The notes under the pieces were generated by a model. The model had not been told where the DNA came from and did no database searches. It saw nothing but the letters and a program-made list of their open reading frames with translations. Positions 54,588 to 64,000 of a stretch of 64,000 nucleotides of DNA are shown one piece after another. The position numbers were made by a program, and so were the translations under genes. Numbering within the stretch: the first letter of the stretch is position 1; each line of letters opens with the position of its first letter. Source of the DNA: Tausonia pullulans (taxonomy: Eukaryota; Basidiomycota; Tremellomycetes; Cystofilobasidiales; Mrakiaceae); the NCBI GenBank assembly GCA_951802195.1, contig OX637630.1:558001-622000 (forward strand), given 5' to 3'.

Positions 54588-56953
54588 ATGCTCAAACGAT
54601 CCCTTTCCCCCTCGCCGCACCCAGAGCCGACCAAGCGCTCCCGTCACATCCACCAGCCATCGTCGGCGAAACGGTTCCACACCCTCACTCTCGATGCCCG
54701 ATCCTTGTCGGACGAACTTTTCCTTTACATCTTCGCCTTCCTCTCACCATGGGACCTATCGAGTGTGGAGCGGGTGGATCGACACTTTATGAGGCTCGCC
54801 AATGACCCCATGGTTCGTGGTTCGTTGTCGTGAGTCTGGACGCCGATTGCGCGGCCGGTTGGGGCTGACGCTCTTGCTCAATAATGGCCAACTGTAGCTG
54901 TGGAAGAAGCTCTATCTCAGTTCGTTTGGTCCCAGAATCATCAAGAGTCCTCTTAGATTGTGTCTGAACTGCCTTTTCTTCCCTTCAGGTGCCCACCCTT
55001 ACCCAAATCTGCGAGGCTACCGTCCCTCGACGCAGTCGCGGTCGCTTGCCTCCACCATCGCGTCTGGCCGTCCAGTCGTCCGGCTTACTCCGCGGGCCAT
55101 GGCGAATCTGTTGCCTACCCCGCCCATCGACTGGAAATGGATGTTCAAGGTTTGTTTGAACACTTTTCGCATGTGTCTTGAGGTCGGCCAGCTGACTTCT
55201 TTCTCTCTCTCCAGGTCTCGACCAACTGGTCGAGCGGACGATCCAGCCTTCACCCACTGCTCTCCACCCCGACAGCGCCTCCACCGTCACCGCCGGCGTA
55301 TCAGACGCGCCAGACACCTTCTTTTCAGGAGTCTAGTGCCTCTTCCTATCGCGTCTCCTCCCAACCAACAACCCTTGTCGCGCTCTCCTCTCCACTTATC
55401 TTCAGCGCCTCGCGCAAGCCAACGACGAAGGGCCTTCCAGAGATCAAGGCGTTCCTGGCCAAAGATTCGGCGGCAGCCACAGAAGGCGGCGGCGACGGGC
55501 TCTTCAGCTTTCACTCTGCTGGTCTCGAAGATGAGCGTGAACGGGGCTGGGTTCGGGGCGCGGTCAGCGTTGTCGATCTTGCCGTCGACGGCGCTGGCTG
55601 GACGACGCTTGATGAGGACGCCGAATCGGCCGACAAGAAGGGGGTCAGACTCTACATATCCTTCTCCTCGGGAGCCTTTTCCATCTTCCTCGTATCCTCC
55701 TCCTCCTCTTCAACCTCCTCTTCGGCGCGTGCCTCCGACTTCTCCGTAGTCGAGACGTACTTCTCCCCCTCCCCGACGGTCGCGCCCCTCAATCTCCCGC
55801 TCATCAGCGCGCTTCACGCAAGTCTCCTCGTCACCTGCACACCGTCTTTCCTCCTTTCCTTCTACACCCTCCTGGACGGGTCCATTACCGGCGCCGGGGC
55901 TCGATTGACGTCGCCACTGCGGCCGTTTCGGACGCTTCGCTCGCACACATCGTGGTTCCCTGCCGCGCTCCTTCTCGGCCCGCCATCTCCTCCGACGATC
56001 CTGGATGCCGACAACGAAGAGGAAGATGACGATGACAGTTTTCTCCTTCTCACAGTTGCTTATACAGTTCCCGTCTACCCCTCGTCCTTCTCGGTCGCCA
56101 TCCAAGAGATCGGCCTCTCCCCCCCGACACCTCTCACACCCACCTGGAGATGTACGTCCGAGCGTGCTCTGTCAGCCTTAGTCGGGTCCAGCGGGTCTAC
56201 CAGCGGCACGTTGGCAGGCGAAATTGGGACCGTCGGTAGTGTGACGGGCGTGGGACTCGATGAGCGTTGGGTTTGTCTCGCTGGAGGGGACAATCGCGTG
56301 CAAGTCTTTGAGCGGCCGCCTCCGGGGGAGGCGAACGCCCGTCTGGTGTTCAAGGGAACCTTGTGGGCTCACAACGCAGGCGTAACGTCCATTTCATGTC
56401 TTGACGGTGAGCTTTCCTTTTGGGCTGTTGGCTTTGGGACGTCGTTCGAAGCTGATAACGTGCTCTGTTCTCAGGCCGGTGTATCACGGCCGACGCCACC
56501 GGCCGTCTCTTTATCTGGTCCCTCGATCTCCCCTTCTCTCCCACAGACGACTTTTTCTCGGCGACTGCCTTCCTTTCCGCGCCATCAGCTACGAACGACG
56601 ACAATACCAATCCCTCCTCCGACCTCGACCCCTTCTCCACTTCAACCTCCACCATTCCCTCCCGTCTCTCCTCCTCTGTCCCGCCACCACCACCAAGACG
56701 ACCCACCTTCGTTGAAGTCTCCGTCCCGCGGCCGGCACCGCCCGAGCGGGCGGAGCGTGTATTTTCATGGGGCGCCGACAGCGGGCGAGGGAGGGAGCGC
56801 GTCGTGTGGGTCGGGCAGGATGTAGAGAGGATTGTTAGTGTTGGCTTGCCGAGGGAGGACTTGCAGGTCAAGGATGGGAGCTATGCGGAGGATGGAAGGC
56901 AAGGAGTGCCCGGAGAAGGGGCGGTGGAGAGGGTCAGGGTCTGGAGCTTCTAA
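54588..56953 (+). CDS. F-box protein with WD40-like propeller
   Basis: Likely substrate receptor of an SCF ubiquitin ligase. ATG 54588 gives a basic N-terminus, then an F-box (LSDELFLYIFAFLSPWDLSS followed by VERVDRHFMRLANDPMLWKK LY, residues about 40-82). The rest reads as a diverged beta-propeller: GAVSVVDLAVDGAGWTTLDE, GVRLYISFSSGAFSIFLVSS, GVGLDERWVCLAGGDNRVQV, WAHNAGVTSISCLDGRCITA and DATGRLFIWSLDLPF. A Ser/Pro-rich insertion lies before the final strand ERVRVWSF, stop TAA 56951-56953. Only four or five introns; the 55214-56406 exon is long for this genome. The target is unknown. Confidence 0.8.
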
Positions 56954-57062
56954 ATTGGCTGAAGATGCACGCTGCTCGGCGTACGCTAGATACGTGGGCT
57001 GGCCGATATGTATACATCGCGCAGATTGAACAAACCCTAGAGAACTGTCATGTCGCCCCAGA

Positions 57063-57322
57063 GGCGCTCGCGTCCGGCGCGCACTCTTTGTTTCCTTCAT
57101 CTTCGCGGCCTCCCTCATCCATCTTTCCCTCCTACTATTCTTCATCTCGCGCACTAAAAAATTAAAACATGATCGGAATGGGATTCGAACCCATGCCCGT
57201 GAAGACTAGCGAGTTCAAGAGAACCTTAAGCTAGCGCCTTAGACCGCTCGGCCATCCGACCTGTACTGTATTGTGATTGTAATGCTGTTGGGCGTGTCTA
57301 TATATAATTGCGCAAGAAATGC
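57063..57322. repeat. left arm of a 260-bp inverted repeat
   Basis: This arm matches the reverse complement of 59317-59580. By eye the arms differ by one base (TATATATAG against TATATGTAG) and one 3-base indel near the outer end, so identity is about 98-99%. It contains the minus-strand tRNA-Leu gene with flanks of about 60-110 bp on each side. The outer edge falls 109 bp past the stop of the F-box gene. Confidence 0.92.
57171..57261 (-). tRNA. tRNA-Leu (AAG) with a 12-nt intron
   Basis: Class II tRNA. The acceptor GGTCGGA pairs with TCCGATC (one G-U), with D-arm GCCGAGCGGTCTAAGGC and anticodon stem CTAGC/GCTAG. The anticodon AAG follows T33, and a 12-nt intron lies after position 37 (the usual site). 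A long variable arm precedes the T-arm ATGGG-TTCGAAT-CCCAT. A run of T follows downstream (TTTT, then TTTTTT) as a Pol III stop. It is identical to the copy at 59378-59468. Confidence 0.95.
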
Positions 57323-57364
57323 CGCTTAGTTTTTCCACCTGTTCTGTATTTTCGAACACCCTCT

Positions 57365-57446
57365 ACCTAGCTATGAATCGCTATCTCTCATAGGGTCACC
57401 TCGTCCTTTACGTATAACTCATGACTTCAATTCCAAAAAAAAAAAC
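57365..57446 (+). repeat. A-tailed dispersed repeat, copy C
   Basis: Contains TCTCATAGGGTCACCTCGTC, then CGTATAACTCATGACTTCAA and an 11-base A-run. It is truncated at the 5' side compared with copies D and E. Confidence 0.65.
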
Positions 57447-57487
57447 CCCCGGTCTTTAATACAAGAAGAAACCTTCCCATGCACATT

Positions 57488-57662
57488 TTGCCTTTCCTGG
57501 TGGGCCTATGTCCATATCCATCTTTTGCTTTCCTTCCACCTCTGCTTTCATTTTCGCTCTCCCTTCTATCTAGCTACGACTCGCTGTCGCTCATAGGGTT
57601 GGGTTAGTTCGTCCTCTACGCATAACTCATGACTTGGAATACGAAAACAAAAACAAAAACAA
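57488..57662 (+). repeat. A-tailed dispersed repeat, copy D (longest)
   Basis: About 160 bp of similarity to the reverse complement of 58690-58853, from CCTATGTCCAT through TCATTTTCGCT and TCTATCTAGCTACG to CATAACTCATGACTTGGAAT. It ends in an A-rich tail (ACGAAAACAAAAACAAAAAC). There is no clear Pol III A or B box. Confidence 0.7.
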
Positions 57663-58689
57663 TGCTTGACTTCTATACAGATGAAAATCTGCTCCGGTAG
57701 AACCACTTCGCAGATCTCACTACTGCCGATTAGAAGAGACACTGGCGCCAGCTTGACGTGTCCTCTCCATTTGGGCACTCCCCTCAGCTCGATCTTATAT
57801 CTCTCCCTCTTCTCCTTCTCACGTCTCTCGTCCCCTTGATCCACGACCTAGATACAAGACATCGATACTTTTTCCTTTTTTAATGTGCTCGGGAGAGTTG
57901 TGTGTCGTCTCGCATAGGTCTCAGAGCTTTGTCTGATGGTCATCAATATTCTTGAGCGATAAACGGGAACAGGATAGGGATGTCACACGAATGACAAGCG
58001 AACACTAATTGGGGGAGAATCACACTAGCAAGAGTTAAAGGAATGCCGGGCGAAGTGGGGATAGGGTGCATGAAAGGGGGGAGATGAAGCAATGATGGTG
58101 AGACGTTGTATCTCGATGAGAAAGGCGCGCGCTTCCATACCAGGCAGACCATTGCGGTTGTATCCGCAAGCGGCGGGGAGGTTACCGAGCTCGGCGAGGT
58201 CGCCCAGGTCGGATGGAGTGGCATTAAGATCGCCAATGGCTGAGCTCGACCGAGTGATACGGCAAGTTGAAGGGGTTGCAGGGGTACTGCGGAGAGGGGA
58301 GGGAGAAGAGAGGAGGGCCGTGGGACTGATATGGACGTGGGGCATGGTAGGGTTGGTAGCAGTAATAGGGTGGGTGGTATGGATAGCTGCAGCAGGGTTG
58401 GTAGAAGCGTTAGGCTTGCTATGACTGGTCGGATGGGTAGAAGAGCTGAGGTTGTGTTTGCTGACGGGCGTTTTGAGACGGCCGCTTCGTCGACTTGAAC
58501 GAGCGCATTGGTCGGGTCTTAGACGGTGGTGGCCTCGTCAGGTCCGCTATTCATCTGTACTGAAGAGGAAGGGTATGGGGGACCCTTGAGAGCCTTGAGG
58601 GCCTATGGACGTCACTTGGGGGTTGATTCACTAAGCAGATAGTAGGGTGACATCCTTTGGCCTATTTTGTTTTTAAAGGAGGTTACAAA
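57663..58689. other. spacer between inverted-repeat arms, no firm gene
   Basis: A minus-strand frame at 58025-58345 (containing SSSAIGDLNATPSDLGDLAE, then GNLPAACGYNRNGLPGMEAR) looks protein-like and may be an exon of a small unknown gene, but no start, stop and splice chain could be fixed. Another minus-strand frame at 58924-59331, between copy E and the right arm, holds PVKDEEIRKIASTIQQKHWQ and is equally uncertain. Confidence 0.3.
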
Positions 58690-58853
58690 GTTTTTTTTTG
58701 TATTTAAGTCATGAGTTATACGTAGAGAACGAGGTAACCCTATGAGAGATGATGATTCGTAGCTAGATAGAAGGAAAGCGAAAATGAAAGTAGGGGTGGA
58801 AGGAAAACAAAAGATGGGTTATGGACATAGGTCCATTAGAAAAGGTAAGATAT
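58690..58853 (-). repeat. A-tailed dispersed repeat, copy E
   Basis: Reads on the minus strand like copy D, with its tail as the T-run 58691-58699. Copies D and E are therefore in opposite orientation within the spacer of the tRNA-Leu inverted repeat, though they are much less alike than the arms. Confidence 0.7.
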
Positions 58854-59316
58854 CAAGATGACCAGATACACAAAGCATTGGCTATGTACCACCAGCCATA
58901 CTTCCCCACCCCTGACCTGCTTTTCACCCGGGATCGATGGCGGCACCGACAGCAGTACCAGCCATCTGGCCACTGCCAGCTATCCACCTCGTACTCGCCT
59001 GCCAGTGTTTCTGCTGGATCGTAGACGCGATCTTGCGGATTTCCTCGTCTTTGACAGGGTCGAGGGCTGCGATCTTGCTGCATCTCCGCCTCCGGACGAA
59101 TCGCCATGTCCGGGCAACAAAGATGCAGTGGAAGAGGAAGGCCGCCCTCGGCGGCGACGGTGTCGGGCAGACAAGCGTCTGGAGGGAGGGAGGATGGGAG
59201 GGGAGTGAAGGAGAGGCACGCGCTGCCGCAGCCGACCAGATAGCGCGAACGACGGGACACGGCTCGTCGAAGAGGTGGAAGAAGGACTCGACGGGGGCCG
59301 TCAGCAAAGCGAAACA

Positions 59317-59580
59317 GCATTTCTTGCGCAATTATATGTAGACACGCCCAACAGCATTACAATCACAATACAGTACAGGTCGGATGGCCGAGCGGTCTAA
59401 GGCGCTAGCTTAAGGTTCTCTTGAACTCGCTAGTCTTCACGGGCATGGGTTCGAATCCCATTCCGATCATGTTTTAATTTTTTAGTGCGCGAGATGAAGA
59501 ATAGTAGGAGGGAAAGATGGATGAGGGAGGCCGCGAAGATGAAGGAAACAAAGAGTGCGCGCCGGACGCCGCGAGCGCCT
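59317..59580. repeat. right arm of the 260-bp inverted repeat
   Basis: Reverse complement of 57063-57322. The match begins at GCATTTCTTGCGCAATTATA and ends at GCGAGCGCCT. Sequence on either side is unrelated between arms. Confidence 0.92.
59378..59468 (+). tRNA. tRNA-Leu (AAG) with a 12-nt intron, second copy
   Basis: Identical over all 91 bases to the minus-strand gene at 57171-57261, including the 12-nt intron and the T-rich terminator after ATCATG. Both copies look functional. Confidence 0.95.
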
Positions 59581-59942
59581 TTCAGGCTGCGTGTCCTCAG
59601 ATGGGTGAGATGAATCGGTTCTCGTGCATCATTACCGGGCCCTATCAAACGAATCAGCCAATATCTGAGGAGGACCAGCGGGCGCAGCGTCCTGGCCACT
59701 ACTTGCTTCCTAGAGCGATCTGCCACAAATCAAGATTGAGCAGCTTGTTGTATCAGGATCCCAGCGTCGCAAGCGCGTCGAAAGCAGCAGGAGATGACTT
59801 GCGATCTGGGTCTGACTGACGCGATGCTGACCAGGGAGCATGAGCGACACGCTTGAGCAGGCGGACGAGGCCGTCGTTTTGGCGAGGTCGCGCTTCTCTC
59901 ATCGTCTCCCTCCTCTGGACCATCAGTATTACCACTCCAATC

Positions 59943-61038
59943 ATGTTCCGCCGCCCTTCTATCATCTTGCCTGCCCAGCTCAAGGCTCTCAAGCCTAAAA
60001 GCTTCATTCCCGTTGACGCTTCGTGGAAGAGTATGTCTGTCTGCGTCCGGCGGCCCCGCTGCCTCAGCAAGACGCGTTGTCGGCAACCTCGTCGTCTCCT
60101 TGTCACTCTCCTTCCAAGCTCAATGCTGACTCCTCTTCCGACTCCAACTGTAGTGCCTGGAAGTGCCGTCTCGGGGAAGGAGGACTTCCTGCGGGAGCGC
60201 ATACCTTCCGCTCGTTTCTTCGATCTCGACGAGGTCGCGTTGGATCACCCCCTCGGACTCAAACACATGCTGCCCTCGGCTGAGCAGTTCGGCACTGCCG
60301 CCGGTCAGTCTTGAACTGTTTCTTGCTAGCGTCGAGTCCTACTTAGTGGGAGATACGCAGGCGTTCTCTACTTGTCGGACTCTAACGAGCTGCATATGCC
60401 CGACGTGCGCGATCTTTGCTGACGACGTCCCCCTCCTCTTGCCCCACTCTTATCTAGGCTCCCTGGGTATCACACCGGAAACTCACCTCGTATTCTACGA
60501 TTCGGCAGGCATCTTCTCCTCTCCACGTGCCGCGTTCACCTTTGCCTCGTTCAACCACCCGGGGAAGCTCTCAATTCTCGGTGCGTGCCGCGACCAGGTA
60601 ACACTATCGGTTGGAGATCCACGCTGACAGCTTTTATATCTCCTCTCTGGACAGACGGAGGTTTCCCGAGGTGGAAGGCTGAGGGCCATGAGATCGAACA
60701 GGGCGCTCCCCCGCCGCACGACGTACGTCGATGTGTCGCTCGTCACTGGCCGCTCGCTCGACTCTGACCATCGTCCCACCTCCACGCAGCCCGCGGCCTA
60801 CCCTACGCCCGAGGTCCTCACTGAGGACGCCACGATCCCCTACGAGCGCATCGTATCCAACGCCAAAATTGATCCTCGCGCGCGCCAGGCGGCTGTCGTC
60901 CTCGATGCACGCGCTTACCCCCGCTTCACCGGCGAGGCCCCCGAACCGCGCCCTGGGCTTCCGAGCGGTCACATCCCGAACTCCAAGTCACTCCCTTTCA
61001 GCGAGCTCGTTGTGGACGGGAAGCTGCTCGGAGACGAG
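59943..61038 (+). CDS. TUM1: rhodanese / 3-mercaptopyruvate sulfurtransferase (3' end in gap)
   Basis: Two-domain sulfurtransferase of the thiosulfate/mercaptopyruvate type; in yeast Tum1 feeds sulfur to tRNA thiolation. ATG 59943 gives MFRRPSIILPAQLKALKPKS. The intron joins DASWK to MPGSAVSGKEDFL, then RIPSARFFDLDEVALDHPLG, LKHMLPSAEQFG, LGITPETHLVFYDSAGIFSS, PRAAFTFASFNHPG and DGGFPRWKAEGHEIE form the first domain. The second domain begins at VVLDARAYPRFTGEAPEPRP and SGHIPNSKSLPFSELV, and runs into the N gap at 61039. The catalytic Cys loop (CGSGxTA in this family) is not visible. Six or so introns. The N-terminus is basic and could be a mitochondrial presequence. Confidence 0.88.
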
Positions 61039-61238
61039 NNNNNNNNNNNNNNNNNNNNNNNNNNNNNNNNNNNNNNNNNNNNNNNNNNNNNNNNNNNNNN
61101 NNNNNNNNNNNNNNNNNNNNNNNNNNNNNNNNNNNNNNNNNNNNNNNNNNNNNNNNNNNNNNNNNNNNNNNNNNNNNNNNNNNNNNNNNNNNNNNNNNNN
61201 NNNNNNNNNNNNNNNNNNNNNNNNNNNNNNNNNNNNNN
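61039..61238. other. assembly gap (200 N)
   Basis: Exactly 200 N, probably a placeholder length. It hides the last part of the sulfurtransferase and the stop of TRM61. The missing rhodanese end needs about 100 codons, so the true gap is likely longer than 200 bases. Confidence 0.95.
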
Positions 61239-63024
<1,786 letters not shown>

Positions 63025-64000
63025 GGAGGAAAGCGAAAGGCAGATGGCGATCGAGAACAGAGACAGAGAGAGAGGCTGGGAGGAAGACGCGTTGCAAGTC
63101 AGGCGGGGAACAGGACGCGTCGTGGGAGTCGAGGTAGAGAATGCCGGCGACTCACGAAGGAGGGATGTGTCCTCTGTAAGACTGGCAGGGAAAAGGAGTG
63201 GTCAATGTCCGTTGTCCTGGCCTGACGAGAGATAGATCAGTGAGGGATCGCACAGTCCGAAGGAGGTCGTCGGAGGAGAAAGAAGTAGGGGAAGGGGGCG
63301 AGAGAAGTTGGAGGAGAGCGAGATCGGGCCAGTGCGCGCCGTCGACTTTCTCTTCTCGCTCTAGACCGCAACTGTTGCTTGACAAGATCGTTCGGCTCTA
63401 TCTTTTGTGTTTCCGCTTGCTTGATACTGACATTCTGTCTATCTTGCAAAACACGAGGTATGCATAAAAACAATAATATCGAAATTGGTAGCAAAAGTCT
63501 ACCCCGGTTGGCGGCCAACCTCTCTTCAGATCTTGCTTGTGCTCGGAGAGACGAGCGCCTAGCTGCAGTTCATGACCAGTGAAGCCTGTCTTGAATCCTG
63601 CTGGGCCATTTAACGGGTCGCCAGCCACGAGGTAACTCGCGGTTGGTTCGCCGGGCGAAGCGTCTAGAGCGGCTATGGACCGTCAGTAGAGAAAGGAGGG
63701 CGCTGATGCCGTTTGTGGTACCGGAGTATTCCTAAGGATCCGTTACAGATGAAAGAGTGCCAAAGCTGCAAATATATAAGGCCGATCTTGGAAATTGAAC
63801 CAGAATATTCGAAAGAGCGAGAGTTCGAATCCGCGGGGGGGGGTGGGGGGGTGGAGAAACGATTGACGTGCGGGCGTCGTTCCACTCCCATCTCGACGCC
63901 AATTACATATCCCTTTCTGCCAAGCCCACTTCCCAGATGAATAATCATTGATTACCACCCTCCCGCTTTTTCTTCTCCGTCTCCTCCTCCTCCACAAGCC
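63025..64000. other. region upstream of TRM61, no supported gene
   Basis: No gene or RNA could be supported. It includes a G-rich tract at 63834-63854 (runs of 10, 7 and 2 G) that could form a G-quadruplex, preceded by GAGTTCGAATCC, which resembles a tRNA B box but has no tRNA fold around it. Confidence 0.35.

Noticed and set aside
63818-63834. Possible tRNA B box (GAGTTCGAATCCGCGG)
   Set aside because: No A box or cloverleaf upstream; followed by a G-run, so it is either chance or a faint relic.

Overview
This window is nuclear DNA of a fungus, most likely a basidiomycete yeast of the Pucciniomycotina (Rhodotorula/Sporobolomyces type). The reasons are GC-rich codon use, dense genes on both strands, many short introns (mostly 50-110 nt) with GTGAGT or GTGCGT donors and pyrimidine-rich CAG acceptors, several microexons, fungal families (DASH Duo1, RTA1, Met3, F-box/WD) and a PAPS-type Met3 C-terminal domain. 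The lineage is an inference from style, not from a database match. No virus-derived element was recognised.

Layout. 1-6102 (+): 3' part of a SNF2 helicase with an inserted RING (Irc20/SHPRH type). 6382-8402 (+): mitochondrial tyrosyl-tRNA synthetase. 8457-10688 (-): WD40 plus coiled-coil protein resembling NEDD1. 10.9-12.8 kb: repeat-rich intergenic island (retroposon-like tails, a minisatellite, a tRNA-Val relic). 12821-15122 (+): divergent beta-tubulin. 15493-16894 (+): SNARE Use1. 17645-19697 (+): RTA1-type membrane protein. 20731-23065 (+): ATP sulfurylase Met3. 23189-24832 (-): helical protein of unknown function. ~24940-26073 (+): acidic protein of unknown function. 26284-28747 (-): secreted type-B carboxylesterase. 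29297-31778 (+): ferroportin-type iron exporter. 31857-33214 (-): DASH subunit Duo1. 33585-35903 (+): unknown protein with a myristoylation-like start. 36553-38071 (-): ribosomal protein uS12 (Rps23). 38.6-40.4 kb (-): doubtful membrane protein. 41415-42549 (+): ribosomal protein eS8. 44278-45373 (+): glyoxalase I. 45920-46777 (-): spliceosomal SmE. 47050-48730 (+): homoserine kinase. 49646-50001 (+): small unknown protein. 50436-52694 (-): Sec2-like Rab exchange factor. 53171-54201 (+): small unknown protein with one membrane segment. 54588-56953 (+): F-box/WD-like protein. 57063-59580: a 260-bp inverted repeat whose arms each carry the same intron-containing tRNA-Leu(AAG), around a 2-kb spacer with retroposon-like copies. 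59943-61038 (+): rhodanese/mercaptopyruvate sulfurtransferase running into a 200-N gap. 61239-63024 (-): tRNA m1A58 methyltransferase Trm61, its end in the same gap.

Most genes are housekeeping and act separately. A loose theme is the mitotic spindle (beta-tubulin, NEDD1-like, Duo1), but these are not clustered as a unit. Sulfur metabolism (Met3, rhodanese), translation (Rps23, Rps8, TyrRS, Trm61, tRNA-Leu) and secretion (Use1, Sec2) are also represented. The most interesting features are the tRNA-Leu palindrome, the A-tailed dispersed repeat, the microexons that carry essential residues, and the beta-tubulin with Leu at the position matching Glu198. No clearly new multi-gene system was found.
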